Source: Tistrella mobilis KA081020-065
GTDB lineage: Bacteria; Pseudomonadota; Alphaproteobacteria; Tistrellales; Tistrellaceae
Assembly (NCBI RefSeq): GCF_000264455.2
Contig: NC_017958.1
Coordinates: 811,001 to 875,000, forward strand
Length of the DNA: 64,000 bases
Direction of reading: 5' to 3'
The notes below the pieces were generated by a model that saw only the letters and a list, made by a program, of their open reading frames with translations, was not told where the DNA came from and made no database searches. The stretch's first letter is position 1; every line of letters begins with the position of its first letter. Made by a program: the position numbers and the translations under genes. Below, one piece after another: positions 39,931 to 48,493 of the stretch.

Positions 39931-40845
39931 ATGCAACAGATGAATAATCTTCGCGGTATCGACCTCAACCTGCTGGTGGTGCTCGATGCGCTTCTGGCCG
40001 AGCGGCATGTGTCGCGCGCGGCCGCCCGGCTGAATATGAGCCAGCCGGCCGTCAGCCACGCGCTCGGGCGTCTGCGGCATCTGTTCGACGACCCGCTGTT
40101 GATCCGCCGCAACGGGCAGTTGACGCCGAGCGCCCGGGCGCTGGACATCGCCCCCGCACTGACCGAGGCCTTGCGACAGCTGCAGGAGGTTCTGGGACCG
40201 GGAGGCTTCGACCCGGCGCAGGAAATGCGGCGTTTCCGCCTGGCGATGTCGGACTACGGCTCTGCCGTCATCCTTCCCGACCTGCTGAACATGCTGCGCC
40301 GGGAAGCACCGGGGGTCGAGCTGGTGATCACCCAGGCGAGCCGGGAGGCGATGCTTCGGCAGGTGCTGGACGGGGAATGCGATCTGGCACTGGGCGTGTT
40401 TCCCGATCTTCCCCCGCGGATCGAGGCCGAACGACTTTTCGACGAGCATTTCGCCTGCCTTGCGGATCGCCAGGGGCTGGACGGCCGTGATCGTCTGGAT
40501 CTGGCCGCCTATCTCGCCCGGCCCCATGTGCTGGTTGCGATGCAGAACGACGCCGATACCGGGATCGATACGGCCCTGCACGCCATCGGCCACACGCGCC
40601 GTATCGTCGTCACACTGCCGCATTGGGGCACTGCGCCACGGCTGATCCGGGGGACGGACCTGGTTCTGACCGTCGCTCGCAAAACCCTGGCCCTCTGCGA
40701 AGATGATCCGGTCCTCGCCGTCTTCGCCCCGCCCTTTGCGATCCCGCCCTTTCCCTTCGTTCAGGTCTGGCATGAACGGCGCAGCAGCGATCCCGCGCAT
40801 CTGTGGTTGCGTCGCGCCGTCGCAAGTACCTCTACGTCTGACTAG
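39931..40845 (+). CDS. LysR-family transcriptional regulator
   Basis: A 304-residue regulator. The N-terminal winged helix is NLLVVLDALLAERHVSRAAA, then RLNMSQPAVSHALGRLRHLF with the dimerisation helix after it. The C-terminal ligand domain shows FRLAMSDYGSAVILPDLLNM. The GIDLNLLVVLDALL opening resembles the NodD/PcpR-like LysR branch. It is divergent from the YdcZ-type transporter and probably controls it in response to an unknown small molecule. ATG 39931 is used; ATG 39940 is a close alternative. Confidence 0.92.
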   Translation: MQQMNNLRGIDLNLLVVLDALLAERHVSRAAARLNMSQPAVSHALGRLRHLFDDPLLIRRNGQLTPSARALDIAPALTEALRQLQEVLGPGGFDPAQEMRRFRLAMSDYGSAVILPDLLNMLRREAPGVELVITQASREAMLRQVLDGECDLALGVFPDLPPRIEAERLFDEHFACLADRQGLDGRDRLDLAAYLARPHVLVAMQNDADTGIDTALHAIGHTRRIVVTLPHWGTAPRLIRGTDLVLTVARKTLALCEDDPVLAVFAPPFAIPPFPFVQVWHERRSSDPAHLWLRRAVASTSTSD

Positions 40846-41121
40846 GTGTCAGCCAGCCGGCGCCGGTGCCGATGATCCGGTTCCGGATGATCAGGACCCG
40901 AAAAATCATGACGCGAGATGCATGAAGCGTCCTGGGAATTCCCCCTGATCCTTCACCACTTCTCAACTCTTTTCAGAATAATCTTCCGCCGACGGCGATA
41001 TGATCATGAAAACCATCATCACCTCCGATTGACAAGACTGGTGGGGCTCGCCATCGGAATTGCGCGGTCTGCTTGTCCGCTGCTCCGCACCCCACCTCCG
41101 AGGCGTGGAAGGTGAGTTGTC

Positions 41122-42828
41122 ATGTCCTTCATCAAGCTGCCGTCCTTAACCGATCACGACATCCTGAAGGCGCTCGACCTGTCGCAGGCGACCGTCCATT
41201 TCTCCTCCGAGGGCACGGTCCTGGCGGCCAACGACAATTTCCTGAAGCTGATGGGCTATCGGCTGGAGGAGGTCGCCGGCAAGCACCACGGCATGTTCGT
41301 GACCCAGGCCGAGCGGAACGCCCCGGACTACCGGGCCTTCTGGCAAGACCTGGCCGCGGGCAACTTCCGCAAGGCGGTGTTCAGACGGGTGACCCGCGAG
41401 GGTCGCGAGATCTTCATCCAGGCGACCTACACCCCGATCCGGGATCACAAGGGTCGGGTGCGGCGGGTGATCAAGTTCGCGACCGACGTAACGGCCGACG
41501 TTCTGAAGACCGCGGAATATGAAGGCCAGATCACCGCGATCCAGAAGAGCCAGGCGGTGATCCACTTCACGCCCGATGGTACGGTCCTCTGGGCCAACGA
41601 CCTGTTTCTGAACGTGATGGGCTATCGCCTGGACGAGATCCAGGGCAAGCCGCATGCCCTGTTCGTCGACGACGCCCATGCGGCCAGCCAGGACTATCGC
41701 GCGTTCTGGGCAGATCTGAGGCTGGGTCAGGCCAGGACGGCAGAATTCCGCCGCCTCGCCAAGGGCGGGCGCGAGGTCTGGATTCAGGCGACCTACACGC
41801 CCATCCTGGATCCTGCCGGCCAGCTGGTGAAGGTGGTGAAATATGCAACCGACATCACCGCGCAGAAGCTGGTAACGGCCGACTATCAGGGCCAGATGGC
41901 GGCCATCGGCCGGACCCATGCGGTGATCGAGTTCGGTCTGGACGGCAGGGTGCTGCAGGCCAACGACAATTTCCTCGCCGCCACCGGCTATCGGCTGGAC
42001 GAGATCCAGGGCAAGCCCCACGGCATGTTCATGCCCGAGGCCGAGGTGAAGACCGACGCCTATCAGGCCTTCTGGCAAAAGCTTCGCGCCGGCGATTTCG
42101 TCACCGGCATCCATAAGCGGCTCGGCAAGGGCGGCCGGGTGGTCTGGCTGCGCGCCACCTACAACCCGATTTTCGATGCCTCGGGCCGGGTCTGCAAGGT
42201 GGTCAAATACGCGACCGACATCACCCGGCTGATGACCTCGCATCTGGCGGCGGTGTCGTCGGCCGAAGTGACGCTCGCCAATGTCGAGGCGGTGGCCGCC
42301 GCCTCGGAAGAGCTGACGGCCTCGGTCGCCGAGATCACCCGTGCCGCCGACAGCGGCCACCGCTCCGCCGAAACCATGCGAGACAACGTCTCCCGCGGCG
42401 AGGAAGCCGTCGCGCGGCTGAAAGAGACGACCAGCGCGATGAACGGGGTGATCAAGCTGATCCAGGACATCGCCACGCAGATCAACCTGCTGTCGCTGAA
42501 CGCCACCATCGAGGCGTCGCGCGCGGGCGAAGCCGGCCGCGGCTTCACCGTCGTCGCCTCCGAGATCAAGACCCTGTCCGGCCAGACGGCAACCGCCACC
42601 GAGAACATCGCCCGCCAGATCGCCGAACTGCAGGAGGTCTCGCAGACCGTCGACGGCACGATGTCCGGCATCACCGGCGGCATCCTGCAACTGCACGAGG
42701 CCAGCGCCGTGCTCTCTTCGGCGATCGAGGAACAGCTGGCCATGACCCGCAGCATCGCGAGCAACATGCACAAGGCGGTCGACGGCGTGACCGGCACCAC
42801 CGACAACCTGACGAAGATGGTGCAGTAG
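41122..42828 (+). CDS. Soluble methyl-accepting chemotaxis protein with three PAS domains
   Basis: A 568-residue protein without membrane helices. Three tandem PAS/PAC units of about 120 residues start near residues 16, 138 and 260. Each shows F..(D/E)G.(V/L)L.AND.F and a K.ATDIT-type C-terminal strand ([24 protein letters not shown]). After about residue 380 comes the chemoreceptor signalling domain, with the CheA/CheW tip [20 protein letters not shown] and [17 protein letters not shown]. It resembles cytoplasmic energy or redox receptors such as BdlA and Aer-like proteins, which bind heme or FAD in PAS. Cofactor residues cannot be assigned by eye. An intrinsic terminator follows at 42842. 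Confidence 0.93.
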   Translation: MSFIKLPSLTDHDILKALDLSQATVHFSSEGTVLAANDNFLKLMGYRLEEVAGKHHGMFVTQAERNAPDYRAFWQDLAAGNFRKAVFRRVTREGREIFIQATYTPIRDHKGRVRRVIKFATDVTADVLKTAEYEGQITAIQKSQAVIHFTPDGTVLWANDLFLNVMGYRLDEIQGKPHALFVDDAHAASQDYRAFWADLRLGQARTAEFRRLAKGGREVWIQATYTPILDPAGQLVKVVKYATDITAQKLVTADYQGQMAAIGRTHAVIEFGLDGRVLQANDNFLAATGYRLDEIQGKPHGMFMPEAEVKTDAYQAFWQKLRAGDFVTGIHKRLGKGGRVVWLRATYNPIFDASGRVCKVVKYATDITRLMTSHLAAVSSAEVTLANVEAVAAASEELTASVAEITRAADSGHRSAETMRDNVSRGEEAVARLKETTSAMNGVIKLIQDIATQINLLSLNATIEASRAGEAGRGFTVVASEIKTLSGQTATATENIARQIAELQEVSQTVDGTMSGITGGILQLHEASAVLSSAIEEQLAMTRSIASNMHKAVDGVTGTTDNLTKMVQ

Positions 42829-42841
42829 GCCACAGCGAAAC

Positions 42842-42873
42842 ACGGCCCGCCGGATTCCCCCGGCGGGCCGTTT
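42842..42873 (+). terminator. Intrinsic terminator after the PAS chemoreceptor gene
   Basis: ACGGCCCGCCGG (42842-42853) pairs with CCGGCGGGCCGT (42860-42871) around a 6-base loop. The last stem T and two more form a short TTT run. It starts 13 bases after the stop codon. Confidence 0.82.
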
Positions 42874-42922
42874 CACGTCAGACAGAACCGGATCGGCCGC
42901 CCCTCAGCCCCACTTCACGCCC

Positions 42923-43906
42923 TCAACCCCACTTCACAATCTTCTGGTCGATCGCGCCGAAGATCGAGACCTCCTCGCGGTCGGTCATCTCGATGCGCAC
43001 GCGGTCACCGAAGGACATGAACGGGGTAGAAGGCTTGCCGGCATCGATCGTCTCCAGCATGCGCCGCTCGGCGATGCAGCACGAACCGCGGCTGCGGTCG
43101 AGATTGGAGACGGTACCCGAGCCCACGATGGTGCCGGCGCCCAGATGGCGGGTGCGGGCGGCATGGGCGACCAGGCGGCGGAAGTCGAAGGTCATGTCCT
43201 CGCCCGCCTCTGGCGCGCCGAACAGATCGTCGTTCAGCCAGACCTTGAGCGGCAGGTTGACCTTGCCGCCATCCCAGGCGTCGCCCAGCTCGTCCGGGGT
43301 GACCGCGACGGGGGAGAAGCTGGAGGCCGGCTTCGACTGGAAGAAGCCGAAACCCTTGGCCAGCTCACCCGGGATCAGATTGCGCAGGCTGACATCGTTG
43401 ACCAGCATGACCAGACGGATATAGCCGCCGGCCTGCTCCGGCGCCGTGCCCATCGGCACGTCGTCGGTGACGACCGCGACCTCGGCCTCGAAATCGATGC
43501 CGAAGGCCTCGTCGGCGCATTCCACCGGATCCATCGGGCCGATGAAGCGGTCGGAGACGCCCTGATACATCAGCGGGTCATGCCAGAAGTTCTGGGGCAT
43601 CTCGGCGCCGCGCGCCTTGCGGACCAGCTCGACATGGTTCACATAAGCCGAGCCGTCGGCCCATTGATAGGCGCGCGGCAGCGGCGCCATCGTCGCCACG
43701 GGATCGAAGCCGATCACGCCATCGACCTCGCCCGCATTCAGCGTCTCGGACAGGGCCTGAAGCCGGGGAGCGGTTTCGGCCCAGCGGTCCAGCGCCGCCT
43801 GCAGGGTGGGGGCGATGCCCTCCGCCGGCACGCAGTGCTTCAGATCCCGCGAGACCACCACCAGCCGCCCGTCGCGGCTGCCGTCCTTGAGGGTCGCCAG
43901 CTTCAT
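42923..43906 (-). CDS. fahA: Fumarylacetoacetate hydrolase family protein
   Basis: A 327-residue FAH-fold hydrolase. It has the acidic metal site in GIDFEAEVAVVTDDVPMG, LVNDVSLRNLIPGELAKGFGF and the GTVSNLDRSRGSCCIAERR block. In tyrosine catabolism it would split fumarylacetoacetate into fumarate and acetoacetate. Its start lies 2 bases after the hmgA stop, so it is the last gene of an hppD-hmgA-fah operon. No maleylacetoacetate isomerase gene lies in the operon. Confidence 0.92.
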   Translation of the reverse strand: MKLATLKDGSRDGRLVVVSRDLKHCVPAEGIAPTLQAALDRWAETAPRLQALSETLNAGEVDGVIGFDPVATMAPLPRAYQWADGSAYVNHVELVRKARGAEMPQNFWHDPLMYQGVSDRFIGPMDPVECADEAFGIDFEAEVAVVTDDVPMGTAPEQAGGYIRLVMLVNDVSLRNLIPGELAKGFGFFQSKPASSFSPVAVTPDELGDAWDGGKVNLPLKVWLNDDLFGAPEAGEDMTFDFRRLVAHAARTRHLGAGTIVGSGTVSNLDRSRGSCCIAERRMLETIDAGKPSTPFMSFGDRVRIEMTDREEVSIFGAIDQKIVKWG

Positions 43907-43908
43907 CG

Positions 43909-45060
43909 TCACTCCGCCGCTTCGTTGGTCGCAGCCGGCTGCGTGCGCCAGCTGTCGACGTAACCGGTCCATTCCACACTGGCCGCACCCGCCTGAACCT
44001 CCAGCGGGTCGCGGGTGTCGATCATCACCGCCACCTCGTCGGTCTCCTTGCGTGCGGCCTTCTGGCCGATGGCAAAAGCCTTGGGGTGGGGCCCGTGGGC
44101 AAAGCCCGCCGGGTGCAGGCTGATCATGCCGGGATGGATGTTGTCCCGGCTGAAGAACGAGCCCCGGTGATAGAAGATGAACTCGTCGTAGTCGACGTTC
44201 GAATGGAAGAACGGCACCTTGAGCGCCCCCGGATCGCTTTCGATCGGCCGGGGCACGAAGGTGCAGACCACGAAGCGCTCGCCCACGAAAGTGGTGTGGG
44301 CCGAGGGCGGCAGATGGTAGCGATGGCTCATCAGCGGCCGGATGTCGCGCCAGTTCACCTTCACCGGCGCCAGGTCGCCATGCCAGCCCACCGCATCCAG
44401 CGGGTTGTACGGGAAGACCATGGTCGAAACCTCGCCGAAGCGCTTCACCGCCACCCGGGTCTCGGTTTCGGAGCGCTGGTCGTCGAAGGCCTCGTCGATC
44501 ACCGGCACGGCCAGGATCGCCGGATCGAAGATCGCATGCGGCCCCACGATGCCCTTGTCGGGCAGCTTGTAGGCGGAATCCGTCGCCTCGATCATCAGCA
44601 CCCGGGTCGGCGCCTCGGGCACCAGACGCCACATCGTGCCGCGAGGCAGCAGGATGTAGTCGCCTTCGGCATAGGTCATATGGCCGAAATCGCAGAACAG
44701 ATGGCCGGCGCCGTCATGGATGAACAGCAGCTCGTCGCCATCGGCATTGCGCGCCAGATGATCCATCGGCGCATCGATCCGCCAGAAGCGCACCGCGCAG
44801 CGGCGGTTGCCGACCAGCGCCTCGGCCGACCAGGGGCCGGCGGGCACCGCATCGAATTTCGTGGTGTCGAAGGCGCGCGGCCGGATCGGGCCTTCGAACC
44901 GCACCCAGCCGGTCGGGGCATGGGCATGGTGGATATGGGCGGCCGGGCCGAAGAAGCCTTCCCGCCCGATCTCGTGCTCGAAGGTGCCGTCGGGCAGGTC
45001 CGCATGGGCCTGCCGCGACGCCCGGCCTTCGACGCGCGGGATGTTGATCCAGTTACGCAT
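43909..45060 (-). CDS. hmgA: Homogentisate 1,2-dioxygenase
   Basis: A 383-residue non-heme iron dioxygenase. The cupin-like C-terminal domain carries FHSNVDYDEFIFYHRGSFFS, with the His and Glu iron ligands, and HPAGFAHGPHPKAF with the second His. EGDYILLPRGTMWRL and VFPYNPLDAVGWHGDLAPVK are also typical. It opens the aromatic ring of homogentisate to maleylacetoacetate. Its start overlaps the hppD stop by 8 bases, showing translational coupling. It is slightly shorter than the ~430-residue classical form, as in many alphaproteobacterial members. Confidence 0.94.
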   Translation of the reverse strand: MRNWINIPRVEGRASRQAHADLPDGTFEHEIGREGFFGPAAHIHHAHAPTGWVRFEGPIRPRAFDTTKFDAVPAGPWSAEALVGNRRCAVRFWRIDAPMDHLARNADGDELLFIHDGAGHLFCDFGHMTYAEGDYILLPRGTMWRLVPEAPTRVLMIEATDSAYKLPDKGIVGPHAIFDPAILAVPVIDEAFDDQRSETETRVAVKRFGEVSTMVFPYNPLDAVGWHGDLAPVKVNWRDIRPLMSHRYHLPPSAHTTFVGERFVVCTFVPRPIESDPGALKVPFFHSNVDYDEFIFYHRGSFFSRDNIHPGMISLHPAGFAHGPHPKAFAIGQKAARKETDEVAVMIDTRDPLEVQAGAASVEWTGYVDSWRTQPAATNEAAE

Positions 45061-46153
45061 CGGCGCTCAACACTCCGCGCTTGATCTGGTCGAGTTCCAT
45101 CGCCTCGAACAGCGCCTTGAAATTGCCTTCGCCGAAGCCCTCATTGCCCTTGCGCTGAATGATCTCGAAGAAGATCGGGCCGATGACGTTTTCGGTGAAG
45201 ATCTGCAGCAGCATGCCGACATGATTGTCGGGCAGACCGTCGATCAGGATGTGGTCGCGGCGCATCCGCTCCAGATCCTCGCCATGGTCCGGCACGCGGG
45301 TGTCGACCATGTCGTAATAGCTGGACGGCGTTTCCAGGAAGGCGACGCCGCGCTCGCGCATGCCCTCGACCGAGCGGAAGATCGCCTCGGTGCCGAGCGC
45401 GATATGCTGGATGCCCTCGCCGTTATAGGCCTGGAGATATTCCTCGATCTGCGACTTGTCGTCGGCCGATTCGTTGATCGGGATCCGGATCTTGCCGCAG
45501 GGGCTGGTCATCGCACGCGAATGCAGGCCGGTCAGCTTGCCTTCAATGTCGAAATAGCGGATCTCGCGGAAATTGAACAGCTTGGTGTAGAATTCCGCCC
45601 AGTGATTCATCCGCCCGCGATGCACGTTGTGGGTCAGATGGTCGATATAGGTGAGGCCCTGATCATTGGCGGCGGCCTCCGCCCCCTCGATCGGCTCGAA
45701 ATCGATGTCGTAGATCGTGCCCCGGGCGCCGTAGCGGTCGACCAGATAGATCACGCTGCCGCCGATGCCCTGGATGGCCGGGATGTTCAGCTCCATCGGG
45801 CCCACCTGGCCCAGATGCGGCTTGGCGCCCAGCTCCAGCGCGCGCTTATAGGCGAAGCGCGCATCCTTGACCCGGAAGGCCATGGCGCAGGCGCCGGGGC
45901 CGTGCACCCGGGCGAAGGACTGCGCGAAGCTCTCGGGCTCGGCATTGACGATGAAATTGATGTCGCCCTGGCGGTAGAGGGTGACGTCCTTGCTGCGGTG
46001 ACGCGCGACGGCGGTAAAGCCCATCCGCTCGAACAGCGCCCCCATCTCCACCGGGTCGGGGCTGGCAAACTCGACGAACTCGAAGCCGTCGGTGCCCATC
46101 GGGTTCTCGAAACCGAACGGCGTATCGCCGCCAATCCTGCTTTCCGCGCTCAT
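45053..46153 (-). CDS. hppD: 4-hydroxyphenylpyruvate dioxygenase
   Basis: A 366-residue enzyme with two vicinal-oxygen-chelate domains. Motifs include GFEFVEFASPDP at the N-terminus, LTYIDHLTHNVHRGRMNHWA (first iron His), GEGIQHIALGTEAIF (second His) and GPIFFEIIQRKGNEGFGEGN (Glu ligand and C-terminal gate). It converts 4-hydroxyphenylpyruvate to homogentisate. A GAGGGGG site precedes the ATG at 46153. It is the first gene of the homogentisate operon and is divergent from a MarR regulator, with an 18-base dyad in between. Confidence 0.96.
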   Translation of the reverse strand: MSAESRIGGDTPFGFENPMGTDGFEFVEFASPDPVEMGALFERMGFTAVARHRSKDVTLYRQGDINFIVNAEPESFAQSFARVHGPGACAMAFRVKDARFAYKRALELGAKPHLGQVGPMELNIPAIQGIGGSVIYLVDRYGARGTIYDIDFEPIEGAEAAANDQGLTYIDHLTHNVHRGRMNHWAEFYTKLFNFREIRYFDIEGKLTGLHSRAMTSPCGKIRIPINESADDKSQIEEYLQAYNGEGIQHIALGTEAIFRSVEGMRERGVAFLETPSSYYDMVDTRVPDHGEDLERMRRDHILIDGLPDNHVGMLLQIFTENVIGPIFFEIIQRKGNEGFGEGNFKALFEAMELDQIKRGVLSADA

Positions 46154-46280
46154 CGCTTTCCCCCTCGACGTGCCACGGCTACCATCCTGCCCCCGGGACG
46201 GCACGCGGACGACGCCCTGCAGGACTGCAAGGATCGGGAGACCGGGCCTTCCGGGGCTCGACGTCGCCGTCGGCACCTGA

Positions 46281-46298
46281 TAGTTTCATTTGTAACCA
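46281..46298. promoter_or_regulatory. MarR-type dyad between hppD and marR
   Basis: TAGTTTCATTTGTAACCA shows two-fold symmetry (T-N-GTT-N-CA-NN-TG-N-AAC-N-A). It lies in the AT-richest part of the 190-base divergent region. MarR proteins usually bind 16-20 base dyads of this kind and repress both directions until a ligand, here perhaps homogentisate or another aromatic acid, binds. Confidence 0.55.
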
Positions 46299-46343
46299 AG
46301 TTGCCCCCGGACCCGGGCAATGTCAAGCGGAGGCCATCATCCG

Positions 46344-46895
46344 GTGAGCGAAAGCGCCAGCCCTGCCCCCGGTTCCAATCCCGCCCCCGGCACCAGTGCC
46401 GAGCCGGGTTCCGGTTCCGGCAGCCGGCCGAATCCGGCACGCGGCGAGGACGGCAAGAGCCTGAGGCTGGAGCGTTTCCTGCCCTACCGGCTGTCGATCC
46501 TGGCCAACCGGATCTCCTCCACCCTGGCCCGCGCCTATGCCGAGACGTTCGACCTCACCATTCCCGAATGGCGGGTGATGGCGGTGCTGGGCCGGTTTGC
46601 CCCCCTCACCGCCAATGCAATCTGCGAGGCGACGCAGATGGACAAGGTGACGGTCAGCCGCGCCGTGCAGCGGCTGGAGCGCGCCCGGCGGATCGAGCGC
46701 ACCACCGACGCGGCCGATCGCCGCCGGGTGCTGCTGCGGCTGTCGGCCGACGGGCTGGATGTCTATGGCCGGATCGCGCCGCTGGCGCTGGATTACGAAG
46801 AACGGCTGATCGCCGACCTGACGCCCGAAGAACGCGACGCCCTGGTCCTGCTGATCGATCGCCTGACCGACATGGCCGCCCGCACCGAGGTCTGA
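46344..46895 (+). CDS. MarR-family transcriptional regulator of the homogentisate operon
   Basis: A 183-residue regulator. After a Pro/Gly/Ser-rich N-terminal segment of ~35 residues the MarR winged helix is seen in TIPEWRVMAVLGRFAPLTAN, MDKVTVSRAVQRLERARRIE and the wing TTDAADRRRVLLRLSADG. It is divergent from hppD-hmgA-fah, a frequent arrangement for HmgR/HpaR-type repressors. The GTG at 46344 has a GGAGG site; an in-frame ATG at 46320 without one would add eight residues. Confidence 0.88.
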   Translation: MSESASPAPGSNPAPGTSAEPGSGSGSRPNPARGEDGKSLRLERFLPYRLSILANRISSTLARAYAETFDLTIPEWRVMAVLGRFAPLTANAICEATQMDKVTVSRAVQRLERARRIERTTDAADRRRVLLRLSADGLDVYGRIAPLALDYEERLIADLTPEERDALVLLIDRLTDMAARTEV

Positions 46896-47322
46896 CCGGG
46901 TTCATCAATCATAAGTAGATGAAATGGACAAGGCTGCCAGGCGGCGGCGCCGTGCGCCGGCAAATGGGCGCGACAGAATGTGACGCGGCGCAGCACATCT
47001 ATCGGCTTTGCGTCGTCTTCGATCGATATTTTATGCAGATGACATCTGTAAAAACTGGCGGAATACGGCCGAATTCGATGCCGTGACAGCCTTCCCGCCC
47101 GCGGGTCCACGATGTGTGCACCGCACGATATATCCTCTTGTTGCGCCGCCGCATCCTGCACTACAGTTAAAGCAGGGTGACATACAGGCGTGACACTTCG
47201 GCATCGCAGGATCGGTGCAGCCCCCGGGTGGATCGCCTTCAACGCGTGACACATACAAGCAATACGCGGCCAACCGCGACCGGAGACGCCTTCTGCGACC
47301 GGAAAAGATAGGGGGTTTGGTG
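46896..47322. other. 427-base intergenic region between marR and the Cache receptor gene
   Basis: No gene is supported. It is less GC-rich than its surroundings. It contains the perfect palindrome CAGATG-A-CATCTG (47036-47048), preceded by GATATTTTATG (a possible -10), and repeated GTGACA-type motifs around 47177-47250. Promoter elements for the downstream receptor probably lie here. Confidence 0.45.
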
Positions 47323-48390
47323 ATGACCAGTCAGATGCCACTCGCAGTGCGTGCCGCGGCCGATGCCGTCGCTGCCGAAACCGTCTCGGCGCAGAAGGTC
47401 CGCGGCCTGATGCAGGGGCTGAGCGACGATGTCCGGCGCTTTTCCAGCGGCAACCAGGAAATCGCCGCACGCACCCGGCTGCTGGCCCTGAACGCGGCGA
47501 TCGAGGCCGCCCGCGCCGGCAATGCCGGTCGCGGCTTTTCGGTGGTCGCGGGCGAGGTCAAAAGCCTCGCCGAACAGGCGGACGGTGCCGCAAAACGCTT
47601 CCAGCAGGAGATCATCGGCCGGATCGCCGATTGCGAGGCGGTGACCCAGCGTCTGGTCGGCCAGCGCGGCCAGGAACTGGCCAAGGCCCTGGTGCAGCTG
47701 ATCGTCCGCAATCTGTACGAACGCACCTGCGATGTGCGGTGGTGGGCGACCGACACCGCCTTCTGGGAAGCGCTGGAGGAGCCGTCGCGTGAGGCGTTGG
47801 AACATGCCGCCATGCGGCTCTCGGTCATCCACCGCTATTACACCGTCTATACAAATCTGGTGCTGACCGATGCGTCGGGCCGGGTGGTCGCCATGGCCGA
47901 CGACAGTTTCCAGCGCATGCGCGGCGCCGATCTGTCACGGGAAGCCTGGGTGCGTGATGCCCTCGCCACCCGCAGCGGCGATGAATACATCGTCGACGAC
48001 GTGCGCACCGACGCCATGCACGACAATCGCTCGGTTCTGGTCTATGCAACCGCAGTGCGCGAGGGCGGGCGCACCGACGGCCGGATCATCGGCACGCTCG
48101 GCATCTATTTCGACTGGGAACGCCAGGGCCGCTCGATCGTGGTCGATGAACCCTCGCTGTCGGCCGATGAATGGACCCGCTCGCGGGTACTGCTGCTGGA
48201 TCGCGCCCGGCGCGTGATCGCCGCTTCCGACGGCCAGGGGCTTTATCAGACCTTCCACCTGTCGACCGACGGCGCCAAACAGGGCACCTATATGACCGGC
48301 GACACGGTGATCGGCTTCTCCGAAACCATCGGCTATCAGGAATATGACGGCCTGGGCTGGATGGGTGTCGTCGTCCAGCGCATGAAGTAA
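47323..48390 (+). CDS. Soluble receptor with N-terminal chemoreceptor tip and C-terminal Cache domain
   Basis: A 355-residue protein with no signal peptide or membrane helix. Residues ~25-95 hold a short MCP signalling hairpin: the tip [20 protein letters not shown], then [17 protein letters not shown]. Residues ~130-355 resemble a Cache sensor: [20 protein letters not shown], then [20 protein letters not shown] and [14 protein letters not shown]. The order is reversed compared with normal chemoreceptors, where an extracytoplasmic Cache domain comes first. Here ligand sensing would have to be cytoplasmic. The short hairpin lacks long methylation helices. It follows a 427-base intergenic region and precedes a cyclase gene. 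Confidence 0.82.
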   Translation: MTSQMPLAVRAAADAVAAETVSAQKVRGLMQGLSDDVRRFSSGNQEIAARTRLLALNAAIEAARAGNAGRGFSVVAGEVKSLAEQADGAAKRFQQEIIGRIADCEAVTQRLVGQRGQELAKALVQLIVRNLYERTCDVRWWATDTAFWEALEEPSREALEHAAMRLSVIHRYYTVYTNLVLTDASGRVVAMADDSFQRMRGADLSREAWVRDALATRSGDEYIVDDVRTDAMHDNRSVLVYATAVREGGRTDGRIIGTLGIYFDWERQGRSIVVDEPSLSADEWTRSRVLLLDRARRVIAASDGQGLYQTFHLSTDGAKQGTYMTGDTVIGFSETIGYQEYDGLGWMGVVVQRMK

Positions 48391-48493
48391 GCCTGGGGCT
48401 GCCCTCGGCCGCCCGGTCCGCTAGGATGGGGCGGCCGGCCGCAGCACCCGCCTTCCGCGCGGTCCGGCCAGCCCGGAGCCCGAGCCGCGAGCC

